A stretch of 64,000 bases of DNA, taken from positions 2,294,001 through 2,358,000 of the forward strand of contig NZ_JACCFH010000001.1 in NCBI RefSeq assembly GCF_013410775.1, written 5' to 3'. Origin of the DNA: Sphaerotilus montanus (GTDB taxonomy: Bacteria > Pseudomonadota > Gammaproteobacteria > Burkholderiales > Burkholderiaceae_C). Positions 1 to 11,400 of this stretch are shown here, one piece after another. Each line of letters begins with the position of its first letter. Position 1 is the first letter of the stretch. Under the pieces are notes generated by a model. The model searched no databases. It was given only the letters and a program-made list of their open reading frames with translations, and was not told where the DNA came from. The position numbers were made by a program, and so were the translations under genes.

Positions 1-1476
1 GTCGCTGGCGCACCAGAAGCCCGATGGCATCGACGGCATCGGCTGGGTGCAGACCAGCGTGCCCTCGCTGTCGTCCGGCGTGCTGCGGATGTCGATCGCT
101 GCACCCAGACAGCGGCACTGCACCTCGCCGCGCACGTTCGGCAGTGTCGGCAGCCCGCCGACGAAGGCACTGGCCATGGCGGTACTGCCGACGATGGCGG
201 TGATCCAGATCGGCAGGCCGTTCACCGGCGGCAGGTGTTCCCACAGCCAGTCGCAGCACGCGGGGGACAGTGGCGAGCCGGCCGAGCCGATGGCGCGCAG
301 CGCGGACAGGTCGGTGATGCGGCGCAGGTCGATGTTCGCCTGCAGGACGCCGGTGTGGAAGGCCGCGCTGGCACCGAAGAAGGTCACCCCGGTCTCGCCG
401 ACGAACTGCCACAGGCGCGTCCAGTCGGGCGATTCGGTGCTGCCGGCCGGGTGGCCGTCAAAGAGGCAGAGGGTGGTGCCGCCCAGCAGTCCGCCGACCT
501 GCAGGTTCCACACCATCCCGCCGGTCGACGCGTACCAGTGGAACCGGTCGCCGGTATCGACCGTGGCGCCGAGGTTGTTGTGCAGCGTGTTGAGCTTGAG
601 CGACTCCAGCACGATGCCGCCATGGCCGTGCACGATGGGCTTGGGCAGGCCGGTGGTGCCGCTGGCGTAGACGATCCACAGCGGGTGGTCGAAGGGCAGC
701 CACTCGGGCTCGAACTCGGGATTGCCGGCCAGCAGCGGGCGCAGGTCGTAGGCGCGGCGGCCGGGCCGGGCGAACTCGTCGACCTCGGCGTCCTTGTCGA
801 GGCAGGGCCAGAGCACCACATGCCCGACGCTGGGCAGGCCGTCCAGCAGGGCGTGGACCAGCGGCAGGCGGTCGTGGTCGCGGCCGCCGTAGGTGGTGCC
901 GTCGCAGGCGATCAGCACCTTGGGTTCGATCTGGCGGAAGCGGTCGAGCACGGCCTGCGCGCCCATGTCCGGCGAACACACCGACCAGACCGCCCCGAGG
1001 CTGGCGCAGGCGAGGAAGGCGACCACCGTCTGCGGCGCATTGGGCAGGTAGGCCGCGACGCGGTCGTTGCGCTGCACGCCCATGCCGCGCAGTGCGACCG
1101 CCAGCGAGGCGACTTCTCGGCGCAGTTCCGACCAGCTCAGCGACAGCGTGCGGCCGGCGTCCTGCAGCATCTCGTTGCGGAACAGGATGGCCGGAATGTC
1201 GGCGCCGTGCGCGGCATCGGCATGGCGGAAGACCTGTCGGGCGTAGTTGAGCTGCGTCCCCGGGAACCAGACAGCGCCTGGCATGCGCGCGTCGGCCAGC
1301 GCCTGGGTCGGCGGCGTGGGCGACGCGATCTCGAAGTAGTCCCAGACCGATTGCCAGAACCCGTCCAGGTCGGTGACCGACCACTGCCACAGCGCATCGT
1401 AGGTGTCGAAGGTGCGCTGGCGGTTGCGGGTCAGCCAGTGGCGGTAGCGGGTGATCTGCGGCTCGGTGAGCACCAT
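1..1476 (-). CDS. Acetoacetate-CoA ligase (acetoacetyl-CoA synthetase), 3' end outside window
   Basis: ATP-dependent activation of acetoacetate to acetoacetyl-CoA in the cytoplasm, feeding ketone-body or polyhydroxyalkanoate metabolism. The frame is open from an ATG at 1476 to the window edge (492 codons; the family is about 650), so the C-terminal part is missing. It belongs to the ANL adenylate-forming superfamily: the N-terminal acetyl-CoA-synthetase-like region is followed by the P-loop-like motif YASGTTGLPKPIVHG, and the sequence nearest the edge, TLVCTQPMPSMPSGFW, is typical of acetoacetate-CoA ligases rather than acetyl-CoA synthetases. The start gives the expected opening (MVLTEPQITRY). 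It lies 67 bases downstream of the peptide-binding protein gene on the same strand. Family assignment is firm; the physiological role is inferred. Confidence 0.9.
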   Translation of the reverse strand, partial: MVLTEPQITRYRHWLTRNRQRTFDTYDALWQWSVTDLDGFWQSVWDYFEIASPTPPTQALADARMPGAVWFPGTQLNYARQVFRHADAAHGADIPAILFRNEMLQDAGRTLSLSWSELRREVASLAVALRGMGVQRNDRVAAYLPNAPQTVVAFLACASLGAVWSVCSPDMGAQAVLDRFRQIEPKVLIACDGTTYGGRDHDRLPLVHALLDGLPSVGHVVLWPCLDKDAEVDEFARPGRRAYDLRPLLAGNPEFEPEWLPFDHPLWIVYASGTTGLPKPIVHGHGGIVLESLKLNTLHNNLGATVDTGDRFHWYASTGGMVWNLQVGGLLGGTTLCLFDGHPAGSTESPDWTRLWQFVGETGVTFFGASAAFHTGVLQANIDLRRITDLSALRAIGSAGSPLSPACCDWLWEHLPPVNGLPIWITAIVGSTAMASAFVGGLPTLPNVRGEVQCRCLGAAIDIRSTPDDSEGTLVCTQPMPSMPSGFWCASD

Positions 1477-1543
1477 GTCGGATCCAATGTTGGCTGTTAC
1501 AGCGAAAGATGCCAACTTTTTATCAGAAACGGGGCCATGTCGG

Positions 1544-3367
1544 CTATTTCGGTGTCAGTGTCTGCGGCGCTTCGATGTCGATGTACGGCCACCAGGTCAG
1601 CCAGAACGGCGCCCGCCGGTAGCCGATCACCTGCGGTTGCGTCAGGTCGGTGATGAGCCGGTGCACATGGAAGCGGTAGGGCGCGTAGGCCAGCAGCAGC
1701 CGGTTGGCTTCGCGGAAGGCCGCGAGTCGCTCGGGGCCGTCGGGCAGGGCGGTGATGCGCTCGTAGACCTGGTCGAACGCCGGCAGCTGGAAGCGCGCCA
1801 TGTTGCCCTTGCCGACCGAGGCGCTGTAGCCGCACTCCAGCGCGCCCTGTCCGTCGGGCGAACCGGCGCTGGAACCGACGCGCCACAGCATGAACTTGCC
1901 CGCCCGCGTGGACTTGAGGTTCTCGCTCCACTGGCCGACCTTCAGCTCGACCTTCAGGCCCAGCGTGTCCAGGTTCTTCTTGTAGATCTCGTCGAGCTGG
2001 CGGCTGGTCTGGTCGGCCTGCGTCAGGATCACCAGCGTCAGCTTCGAGCCGTCCGGACGCTCGCGCCAGCCATCGCCGTCGCGGTCGACATAGCCCCAGG
2101 TGTCGAGCAGGGCGCGGGCGCGGGCGGGCTGGTATTCGCCGATCTCCGTGCGCAGCGCGGGGTCGTGCCCATAGGTGCCGGGCTGGATGCCAGCCTGCGC
2201 GGGCATGGCTTCACCCCGGCGGCCAAGGCGGATCTCGCGCTTGATGTCCAGCCCGAGGCTGATGGCGCGGCGCAGCGCCACCTGCTGCGGCGCCAGGCCG
2301 CCGATCAGCGGGTCCTCCATGTTGAAGACCGTCATCGTCACGTCCGAGCCGGCGATGCGGTACTTGCGGAGGCCCTTCTTCGCGAGGTGGGGCGCGAGTT
2401 CGCCCTTCACCAGCGCCTGCGGGATGTAGTCGGCCGGCACGCGCTCCAGCAGGTCCTGCTCGCCGTTGAGGAAGGCGAGCCAGCGCGGCTGCGCTTCCTC
2501 GATGATCGCCACCTCGACGCGGTCGAGCATCGGGATGCGCCGGCCCTTGAAGCGTGCCAGCAGCGCCTGGCCCTCGGGGTCGTCCGGGTTGGGCGTGGCG
2601 TCGTAGAAGCGCTCGCGGTAACCGGTGAAGCGCTCCATCACGATCATCGAGCTGCGCCGCCACTCGGCCAGCCGGAAGGGGCCGGTGCCGATCGGGTGCT
2701 CCATGACCTTGTCGCCGTAGAACTCGACCACCTCGCGCGCCATCGCTTCCATGCCGGCCAGCGTGTAGAGGAAACGTGGTCGAGACGCGCGCAGCCGGAA
2801 GCGCAGCGTGTAGCGGTCCAGCGCCTGCGCTCCGTCCACCGGCTGGTCGTAGTCGAACGGCTTCTTCGACTGGATCGCCGCGTCGCGCAGCGCCTGCAGG
2901 CCGAGGATCCCCTGCTCCTCCAGCGAGGTGTGGCCGGGGCTCTTGGTCGCGGGGTCGTAGTAGCGCTTGAGGGTGTAGATGTAGTCCTCGGCGGTCAGCT
3001 CGCGCGGCTGGCCCTTGAACGCCGGGTCGTCGTGGAACAGGATGCCGGGGCGGATCTTCAGCGTGAACGTGCGGTGGTCGTCGGCGATCTCGGGCAGCGC
3101 GACCGCCGTGCAGGGCCGGATCAGGAAGGGCCGCGCCAGGTGGTCGTACTCCAGCAGCGTCTCGAAGATGTGCGCGGCGATGGTGCGCGAGTAGATGTCG
3201 CTGAGCTGGGCCGGGTCGAAGCCGGTTTCCGCCGCGTTGAAGGCGTAGCGCAGCACCTTTGGTCTGGCCGCCGCTCCGGACTCGGCGGCATGCAGCCAGT
3301 CCGGCGTTCCCAGCAGTCCGGCACCGGCCGCCGCGGCGGTCAGCAGATCACGTCGCGTCGGATGCAC
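1544..3367 (-). CDS. ABC transporter substrate-binding protein, family 5 (peptide/oligopeptide type)
   Basis: Predicted periplasmic solute-binding component of a peptide-type ABC importer, 607 residues. The start MHPTRRDLLTAAAAGAG is a twin-arginine-type signal followed by a hydrophobic Ala/Gly stretch and a likely cleavage site after LHA near residue 28. The body has family 5 features: 'TLKIRPGILFHDDPAF' near residue 85, 'HPIGTGPFRLAEW' near 220, and a C-terminal region rich in Trp and Tyr. No permease or ATPase genes lie beside it, so partner and ligand are unknown. It is 26 bases downstream of pyrF on the same strand and could be cotranscribed. Such orphan proteins are common in Burkholderiales. 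Family is confident; specificity (peptide, nickel or other) cannot be read from sequence. Confidence 0.85.
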   Translation of the reverse strand: MHPTRRDLLTAAAAGAGLLGTPDWLHAAESGAAARPKVLRYAFNAAETGFDPAQLSDIYSRTIAAHIFETLLEYDHLARPFLIRPCTAVALPEIADDHRTFTLKIRPGILFHDDPAFKGQPRELTAEDYIYTLKRYYDPATKSPGHTSLEEQGILGLQALRDAAIQSKKPFDYDQPVDGAQALDRYTLRFRLRASRPRFLYTLAGMEAMAREVVEFYGDKVMEHPIGTGPFRLAEWRRSSMIVMERFTGYRERFYDATPNPDDPEGQALLARFKGRRIPMLDRVEVAIIEEAQPRWLAFLNGEQDLLERVPADYIPQALVKGELAPHLAKKGLRKYRIAGSDVTMTVFNMEDPLIGGLAPQQVALRRAISLGLDIKREIRLGRRGEAMPAQAGIQPGTYGHDPALRTEIGEYQPARARALLDTWGYVDRDGDGWRERPDGSKLTLVILTQADQTSRQLDEIYKKNLDTLGLKVELKVGQWSENLKSTRAGKFMLWRVGSSAGSPDGQGALECGYSASVGKGNMARFQLPAFDQVYERITALPDGPERLAAFREANRLLLAYAPYRFHVHRLITDLTQPQVIGYRRAPFWLTWWPYIDIEAPQTLTPK

Positions 3368-3393
3368 GGGCGCTTCCTTGTTCGGGTGGAGGT

Positions 3394-4218
3394 TCAGCCG
3401 CGGGCGGCGTTGAGCTGGTCGCGGGTGGCGATCGCCACGCGGCGAGCGGCTTCGGCGAAGTCCTCGCCCTTGCTGGCGTAGAGCACCGCGCGCGAGCTGT
3501 TGACGACGATCGTGCCCGCCGCGGTCAGCCCGGCCTTCACCGTCGACTCCGCATCACCGCCTTGCGCGCCGACGCCGGGGATCAGCAGCGGCAGGGTCGG
3601 TGCGATCTCGCGCACGCGGGCGATCTCGGCCGGGAAGGTGGCGCCGACGACCAGCCCGATCTGGCCGGTGCTGTTCCACTCGGTCTGCGCGAGGTGCGCC
3701 AGGTGTTCGAACAGCCGCGGCTGGCCCGGCACGTCGGCCAGGCGCTGCATCTGCCAGTCGTTGCCGCCGGGATTGGAGGTGCGGCACAGCAGGATCACGC
3801 CCTTGTCCGCATAGGCCAGGAACGGCTCGATCGTGTCGCGGCCCATGAACGGCGACAGCGTGACGGCATCCGCCCGGTAGCGCACGAAGGCCTCGCGGGC
3901 GTACTGCTCGGCGGTCGAGCCGATGTCGCCGCGCTTGGCGTCCAGGATCACGGGCACGTCGGGCGCGACCGCCTTCATGTGCGCCATCAACTGTTCGAGC
4001 TGGTCCTCGGCGCGGTGCGCGGCGAAATAGGCGATCTGCGGCTTGAAGGCGCAGACGAGGTCCTTGGTCGCATCGACGATGGCGGCGCAGAAGTCGTAGA
4101 TCTTCGACGCATCACCGGCCCAGGCGCCGGGGAACTTCGAGGGTTCGGGGTCGAGGCCGACGCACAGGAGGGAGTGGTTCTGCTGGGTGGCGCGGGCGAG
4201 CTGGGTGGTGAAGGTCAT
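3394..4218 (-). CDS. pyrF: Orotidine 5'-phosphate decarboxylase (type 2)
   Basis: Catalyses decarboxylation of OMP to UMP, the last step of de novo pyrimidine synthesis, in the cytoplasm. The 274-residue length fits the longer type 2 PyrF family. The catalytic Asp-Lys-x-x-Asp signature is present as DAKRGDIGS, with K95 and D98 in the expected places. Other family marks are [10 protein letters not shown] near residue 21 and a C-terminal [10 protein letters not shown] phosphate-binding loop. It sits 16 bases downstream of purB, on the same strand, so a purine gene and a pyrimidine gene are probably transcribed together. No truncation or anomaly seen. Confidence 0.97.
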   Translation of the reverse strand: MTFTTQLARATQQNHSLLCVGLDPEPSKFPGAWAGDASKIYDFCAAIVDATKDLVCAFKPQIAYFAAHRAEDQLEQLMAHMKAVAPDVPVILDAKRGDIGSTAEQYAREAFVRYRADAVTLSPFMGRDTIEPFLAYADKGVILLCRTSNPGGNDWQMQRLADVPGQPRLFEHLAHLAQTEWNSTGQIGLVVGATFPAEIARVREIAPTLPLLIPGVGAQGGDAESTVKAGLTAAGTIVVNSSRAVLYASKGEDFAEAARRVAIATRDQLNAARG

Positions 4219-4234
4219 CGTCGTCGTCCGTCGA

Positions 4235-5752
<1,518 letters not shown>

Positions 5753-6223
5753 TCAGAACGGCGTGTCGTAGAACTGCAGCAGCGGGCCTTCACCGGTGCC
5801 GGCGACCGGACCGGGAACCCCACCCGGACCCTGCATGGTCACGGTGACGGCAATCTTGTAGGCACCGGCCGGCGGCGCGCTCGCAGGTGGGAAGGCCAGA
5901 TTGACGGTGTAGGTACATGGATCTGCGGCGACCAGCGGTGTCGAGACGGTGCTGCCGGGAAGCGTGCTGACTTCGCCGGATCCCATTTGTTCGAGATAAA
6001 CCTTCACATCCCATTGACCGCCCATGAACCAGCCCATTGAGCCGCTGGTTTCCCAAGTGACCTGCACTCCCCAATCCTGGGTTCGGCGGATACAGGCGAT
6101 CGGGTTGGGTACGGGTGGAAATACGCCACCGGCTCCCACTTCGGTGACAGTCGCCGTGGCAGTTGCCGGAATATTGAAGACCGGGAAACCTTCTTCGAAA
6201 TCGATTGCAAACGGATTGGCCAT
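5753..6223 (-). CDS. Hypothetical protein, 156 aa, beta-rich, no known family recognised
   Basis: I do not recognise this protein. It starts at an ATG with a good ribosome site (CAAGGAG, seven bases upstream) and runs 156 residues. It has no signal peptide or membrane helix. Composition is rich in Pro, Gly, Thr and Val with regular alternating segments such as ATATATVTEVGAGG, 'WDVKVYLEQMG' and 'YKIAVTVTMQG', which suggests a beta-sandwich or Ig-like fold. Two cysteines (in 'ACIRR' and 'DPCTYTV') could pair. Base composition and codon use look less GC-rich than the neighbours, a possible sign of transfer. It lies downstream of the BTAD regulator gene on the same strand, with a 194-base gap, so it could be its target. 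Expression is supported only by the ribosome site and intact frame. Confidence 0.6.
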   Translation of the reverse strand: MANPFAIDFEEGFPVFNIPATATATVTEVGAGGVFPPVPNPIACIRRTQDWGVQVTWETSGSMGWFMGGQWDVKVYLEQMGSGEVSTLPGSTVSTPLVAADPCTYTVNLAFPPASAPPAGAYKIAVTVTMQGPGGVPGPVAGTGEGPLLQFYDTPF

Positions 6224-6417
6224 GATGAACTCCTTGGAGACGTTGGTTGCTTGGTATCGGCAGACCTGTCGTTGCTCTGTCGATGGAGATGACTGTAGAA
6301 GTCCACCATTAGCTGCTGGATGGCTACACGATTACGTGGGTGATTAAGCGGATCGACTCTCCGGATTAAGTGCGCGGACGTTGTTGAAGGCCGCGTCCAT
6401 GCGGCCGTTTCCAGGGT

Positions 6418-7482
6418 TCAGATGCTCTCGCGGCGCGTGATGCGGCGGTACAGCTCGGTGGTCTCGGCGTCGGGGTTCAAGCCGAGCTGGCGGCGCAGCG
6501 TGGCCACGCATTGCCGGTACTGGCGCTCGGCGAGCTGCGGCTGACCGAGGCGGGCGTAGCAGCGCATCAGCCGGCGGTGCGCGGCCTCGTTGCACTCGTC
6601 CAGACCGAGGTGGCGCTGGGTGGTGCGCAGGCAGCCGTGCAGGTCGCTCCGGTCCTCGCGCAGCCCCGACAGGCGCCCGAGGACCTGGTTGAGCTGGTCC
6701 CGCAGCAGCTGCGACCGGGCGATGAGCACCCGCTCGTGCTCGCTCTCGTCGACCAGGTCGGTCCGGTAGAGGGTGGCGGCCACCTCGTAGTGGGCGATGG
6801 CCTGCGCGGTGAGGCCGGCGATGTCGGCCTGCTCGCCGAGGTTGGCCTGCAGCTCGAACTGCTCGACGTCGAGCCAGATCTCCCCGGCGGTGACGATCTG
6901 GTAGCCGTCGTCGCTGCACTGGAGCAGGCCCGGGTCGTGCAACTGGCGCCGCACGCGGTGCAGGATGACGTTGAGGTTGTTCCGTGCCGCCGCGGCATCG
7001 GCCTCCGGCCAGAACAGGGTGCACAGCCGCGCCCGCGAGGTCGGCCGCCGACGGTGCAGCAGCAGGTACATCAGCAGCGCGCGCGCCTTGCCCCGTGGCA
7101 GGTCCAGCACCTGGGAGGATCCGACCCAGATCTGCAGGCCATCGAGCATCTGCACACTCAGAGTGGCCTGCGCAGCCGGGGCGGCCTGGGCATGGGCTTG
7201 CGCGGGCGGGCTGGCTGCGTCAGGGGCATGGCGAAACGCGGCATCTGCACCGTCCGACGCCGGCAGTGCAGCGCGCCGAAGTGCCTGGGCCTGCAGCGCC
7301 TGCTCCGGCGTCAGCACCGGGCCGGACGTTGCCGTGCTTCCCCACTGGTTCAGCGTTGCATCCCATGCACCCAGCAGCAAGCGGGTGGCGGCGAGGATAT
7401 TGGCCAGTCCACCCGGAGCGGCCAGATCTGACGCAGGCGACAGTGTGGTGGCAGTCAGGGGACCTGTCGGCGCTTGGGTCAC
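6418..7482 (-). CDS. BTAD/SARP-type transcriptional regulator
   Basis: 354 residues. After a low-complexity N-terminal region rich in Ala and Pro (about 1-107) there is an OmpR-like winged-helix domain at about 108-200 ('LQIWVGSSQVLDLPRGKARA', then 'LFWPEADAAAARNNLNVIL'), followed by a bacterial transcriptional activation domain made of TPR-like helices at about 205-350. This is the DNA-binding plus BTAD plan of SARP regulators and of Burkholderiales homologues. It should act as a cytoplasmic activator. Its neighbours are the small unrecognised protein downstream and a Crp-family gene 97 bases upstream, both on the same strand. The long disordered N-terminus is unusual; a later start cannot be excluded. 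Target genes are unknown, though the lower-GC gene next to it is a candidate. Confidence 0.85.
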   Translation of the reverse strand: MTQAPTGPLTATTLSPASDLAAPGGLANILAATRLLLGAWDATLNQWGSTATSGPVLTPEQALQAQALRRAALPASDGADAAFRHAPDAASPPAQAHAQAAPAAQATLSVQMLDGLQIWVGSSQVLDLPRGKARALLMYLLLHRRRPTSRARLCTLFWPEADAAAARNNLNVILHRVRRQLHDPGLLQCSDDGYQIVTAGEIWLDVEQFELQANLGEQADIAGLTAQAIAHYEVAATLYRTDLVDESEHERVLIARSQLLRDQLNQVLGRLSGLREDRSDLHGCLRTTQRHLGLDECNEAAHRRLMRCYARLGQPQLAERQYRQCVATLRRQLGLNPDAETTELYRRITRRESI

Positions 7483-7579
7483 GTGCGGGCTCCGTCCGGG
7501 TCATTGACGGAGGGAGTCTAGAAGCCACCACTTCCGGCGATGCGTGACAAAACACACGCAAAATTCGCATCTAGTTGTT

Positions 7580-8299
7580 TCAGTCTGTCGTCGCCAGTCC
7601 GGCCAGCCGGTCCGAAAGTCGGTCCACCAGGGTCAGGCACAAGCGGTCGTCGTCGCGCTGCACCAGCCCATCCCGCGCCAGCGCCGCGAGCTCGCGGCTG
7701 ACCTGCTCGCGGCTGGTGCCGATGGTGGCGGCCAGATCGGTGTGGCGCGGTGCAGGGTCGATCCAGGCGCGGGCCTCACCGTCGTGCGCGGGGGTGGCCT
7801 GCCGCAGCAATTCTGCGATCAGGCGCTGCTGCACGTTCAGTGCGCTCAGTTCGTAGACCCGGTCGGTCAGGTCCCGCATGGCGCTGGCCAGGCCGCGCAG
7901 CAGGCGCTCGCACACGGGCCAGTGCCGCTGCAGCAAAGGTCCCAGTGCGTCCGGTGCCAGGCGCGCGATCAGGGTGTCCTCCTGCGCGAGGACCGTCGCG
8001 CAGCGCGGCTTGCCGTCCAGTGCGGCAATTTCGCCAAAGACCCCTCCCGCCTGGATGTCGCGAAAGCGAACTTCCCGGCCGCTGGGCGCAAGCATGATCA
8101 CACGCACCCGCCCGGCACTGATCAGACACAGGTCCCGTTCATGGGTTTCCCGGGTCATGATGGTCTGCCCGCGTCGGTACCGCGTGAACTGTGCGGCTTG
8201 CGCGATGTCCGAGAGGGCTTCGTCGGAGAGGCCCGCGAGCAGGCGGATCGGTCGCAGTCCCAGCAAGGTCGGCGAAGTGCTGGCAGGTAAATGGGTCAT
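7580..8299 (-). CDS. Crp/Fnr-family transcriptional regulator
   Basis: 239-residue Crp-like DNA-binding protein. It has an N-terminal cyclic-nucleotide-binding jelly roll (about 15-130) with the phosphate-cassette pattern FGEIAALDGKPRCA (E90 and R99 in the places that contact cAMP in Crp), a dimer helix, and a C-terminal helix-turn-helix at about 187-211 (TDLAATIGTSREQVSREL). There is no Fnr-like N-terminal cysteine cluster, so it is more probably nucleotide-responsive than an iron-sulfur oxygen sensor. It is transcribed divergently from a nucleotide-cyclase-domain gene, and a GTGA-N6-TCAC palindrome lies 27 bases before its start codon, which points to autoregulation and to a local cyclic-nucleotide circuit. 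Ligand identity is inferred. Confidence 0.9.
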   Translation of the reverse strand: MTHLPASTSPTLLGLRPIRLLAGLSDEALSDIAQAAQFTRYRRGQTIMTRETHERDLCLISAGRVRVIMLAPSGREVRFRDIQAGGVFGEIAALDGKPRCATVLAQEDTLIARLAPDALGPLLQRHWPVCERLLRGLASAMRDLTDRVYELSALNVQQRLIAELLRQATPAHDGEARAWIDPAPRHTDLAATIGTSREQVSRELAALARDGLVQRDDDRLCLTLVDRLSDRLAGLATTD

Positions 8300-8326
8300 G
8301 GAAGGTACAGCGGCGCCTTGTTTTGC

Positions 8327-8340
8327 GTGACGGAAATCAC
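8327..8340. promoter_or_regulatory. Crp-type operator in the divergent promoter region
   Basis: GTGA (8327-8330), six bases, TCAC (8337-8340): a perfect Crp/Fnr half-site pair with the usual spacing. It lies between the Crp-family gene (start 8299, minus) and the cyclase-domain gene (start about 8490, plus). This is the likely site for self-repression or joint control. Confidence 0.55.
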
Positions 8341-8489
8341 GGATGTGATCCCCCGCTGGTTTTTACGTTTTTTCACATGTTTGGAGATTGAGTAAATGCA
8401 ATGGATGGCCGTGGCACTGCGGACATGGTCGTGCTGCAGCCATGGGCAACCGTCGGTGCAGACTTCTGAAAAGAATGTGTTGGGACAAC

Positions 8490-11400
8490 ATGAATGACCA
8501 GATTGCAGACACTCTGAAAACTTCCGGAGGAGCCCGCCGCCGTTATCTGACGGTGGTGTTTTCCGATCTGTGCGACTCCACGCGGCTGGGCGCATCGATG
8601 GAGGCGGAGTGGTACGCCGCGATGCTGGCGGATCTGCGCCATGCCTGTACCGAGGTGCTGGGTCGGCATGGCGGCACGGTCGTGCGCATCCAAGGGGACG
8701 GCGCGCTGGCGATCTTCGGCTACCCGTCGACGGGCGAAGCCGATGCCCGCTGTGCGACGCAGGCGGTGCTGGAGCTGCACGCGGTCGTGCGGGCGATGGC
8801 ACCGGAGGTCGGCACAGGCACGCGCGCCTCGCTGGCGTTGCACTCGGGCATCCATTCCGGGCTGGTGCTGGTGGACGACGGGGATCTGGTGCGCGGCCGT
8901 TTCGAGCTGCTCGGCACGGTGCCCAACCTCGCCGCCCGGCTGTCGGACGAGGCCGGGCGCGACGAGATCCTCGTCAGCGAGGAAACGCTCGGGCCGGAGT
9001 TCCGTTACTTCGAGACCAGCCCGCTGCTGTATGTGCCCGTGAAAGGCCGGGCCGAGCCGCTGTCTGCGTACCGCATTCTCGGGCGCGCCGGTGAAACGGG
9101 CCGCCAGCTGGCCCGGCGTCGGCGCGGTCTGCTGCCGTTCATCGGTCGTGGTGACGTGCTGGAGGCGCTGGAGCAGCGGCTCGGGCAGGCCCGGGCCGGC
9201 TGTCCGCAGAGCCTGGCGGTACTGGGTGCCGCTGGCGTGGGCAAGACACGGCTGGTCGAGGAGTTCCTGGCACGCCAGGCGGCTTCGGCCTGCCGGGTGC
9301 TGCGCGGCGACTGCGAGAGCACGGCGAGCGCCGAACCGTTCCAGCCCTTCCTGCAGGTGCTGCGCGCACTGTTCGCGCTGAGCCATGGCCAGGCGCCGGC
9401 GCAGGCGGCTGCGGAGATCGGGCGTCGGCTCGACGAGATCGACCCGGCGCTGGCGGAGCACCGGGCGGTGCTGCTGCGGGCGCTGTCGCTGCCGGACCCG
9501 GCGGCGGTGTTCGGTGCGCCGCCCAGGCGGCTGGTGGCCGATGCGCTGGTCGCGGCGCTGCGCGCGCTGGTCGCGGCGCTGGCCGCGCGGCAGCCGCTGG
9601 TGCTGGCGCTGGACGACTGGCAGTGGGCCGACGAGGCCTCGCGCCAGGCGCTGACGGCCGTGCGGTCGATCGCCGACCGGCCGATCCTGGTGCTGCTCAC
9701 GGCCCGCGAGCTGGCGCCGTCCGATCGCAACCTGCTCGGGACCGAGGCGCTGCAGTTGCTGCCGTTCAGCGATGCCGAGGCCGTGCAGACGGTCCAGCAC
9801 CTGCTGCCCGGCATCGATCCGTTCGAGGCGGTCAACATCCAGCGCTACGCGGGCGGCAACCCGCTGTTCATCGAGGAGCTGTGCCACTCGATGGCGCAGG
9901 CCGATGGCGAGCACCCGGTCGGACGGCCCCATGGCGGCGCGGCGTGGCTGGACATCCTGATCGAGTCGCGGCTGTCGCGGCTGCCGGAGGCCCAGATCGA
10001 GCTGCTGCGGGCCGCGGCCGTGATCGGCAACGTCGTGCCGACCTGGCTGCTGGAGCTGGTCACCGGTTGCGGCGGCGACCACCCGCTGGTGCGGGCGCTG
10101 GCCGAACTCGACTTCATCTTCCCCGGCGAGCGCGCCGAGACCCTGCGTTTCAAGCACGGCATCACCCGGGATGTCATCTACGACTCGGTCGGCATGCACG
10201 AGCGCCGCGCGATGCACCTGCGCATCGCCCAGGCCATCCAGCAACACCGCCCGCCGGGCGATTCGGACGAGTCGCTCGAAGTGCTGGCCTACCACTACGG
10301 TGCAGCCGGTCAGACCGATCTGGCCGCCCGGTTCGCCGAACTGGCTGGCGACAAGGCGCTGGCCGCCTCGTCGCTGGACCGGGCGCGGCTGCAGTACCGC
10401 GCCGCGCTGGTGGCCCTCGACCAGATGCCGCCGTCACGCGAGCGGCGGCTGTACTGGATCCGCCTGTCGCAGCGCCTCGCGCTGGCCTGCGTGTTCGACG
10501 CGTCGCGGCAGGATCTGGTGCTGTTCCGGCGCGCGGTGGAGCTGGCGGATGTGCTCGGCGACGCCGAAGTGCAGGCCAAGGCGCTCTACTGGCTGGCCTA
10601 CCTGCACTATGCACTGGGCGAATCGCACGCCTGCGTGATCCACGGCGAGCGGGCGCTGGCGCTGGCCCGCCAGGTCGGCGACGGGCCGCTGGAGGTGCAG
10701 ATCTGCGCCACGCTCGGGCAGGCGCTGGCGTCATCGGCCGACTACGAGCCGGCGATCCGCCTGCTGCGCGAGGCCTCCGACATCAAGCGCCACCACCGTT
10801 CCGGCAACCGGCTTGCGGTCGGGCTGGCCTACACGCTGACCTGTCTGGCGGCGGTGCAGGGCGATCGGGGCGACTTTGCCCAGGCGAGCGCCCTGTTCGA
10901 CGAGGCGCTCGATGTCGTGCGCGACACGGTGCACGAGGTTGGCGCGTCGATCCGTGGCTGGCGGGCGGCGGTGCTGCTGTGGCAGGGCCGCTGGGAAGAG
11001 GCGCGCCAGACGGCGGCCGAGGCCTACCGGATCGGCGAGCAGGTGCGCAGCCTGTTCTCCTTCTCGATGAGCCGGGCGGCCGGCGGCTATGCCCAGTGGA
11101 TGCTGGATGGCTCGGAATCCGCCCTGCAGGGCGTGGTCGATGCCACCGCATGGCTGGCACCGCGCGAGGGCGGCCTGTTCGAGTCGCTCAACCATGGCTG
11201 GCTGACCGATGGGCTGGTCGGCATGGACCGGGTGCCGCAAGCGCGGCTCCACGCCGCGCGGGCGCTGCAGCGCGGGCGCCAGCGTGACCTGCTGGGTGGG
11301 GCGATGGCGGCGCGCGCCATGGCCTGGGCCGCGGCGACGAAGGGGGATCAGGCCCGTGCCGAGCGCGGGCTGGCGCAGGCGCTGCGCGTGGCCCACGCCC

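Noticed and set aside
1451-3481. Long plus-strand frame opposite the peptide-binding protein gene
   Set aside because: Antisense to a clear family 5 binding protein; composition is the Arg/Val/Gly-rich kind typical of shadows in high-GC DNA.
6224-6417. Possible RNA gene in the lower-GC gap before the BTAD gene's end
   Set aside because: No convincing promoter, stem structure or terminator was found; left as intergenic.
8388-8489. Upstream in-frame extension of the cyclase gene (TTG start)
   Set aside because: The 34 additional residues are Cys/Trp/Arg-rich and lack the domain pattern; the ATG at 8490 precedes the cyclase domain directly.
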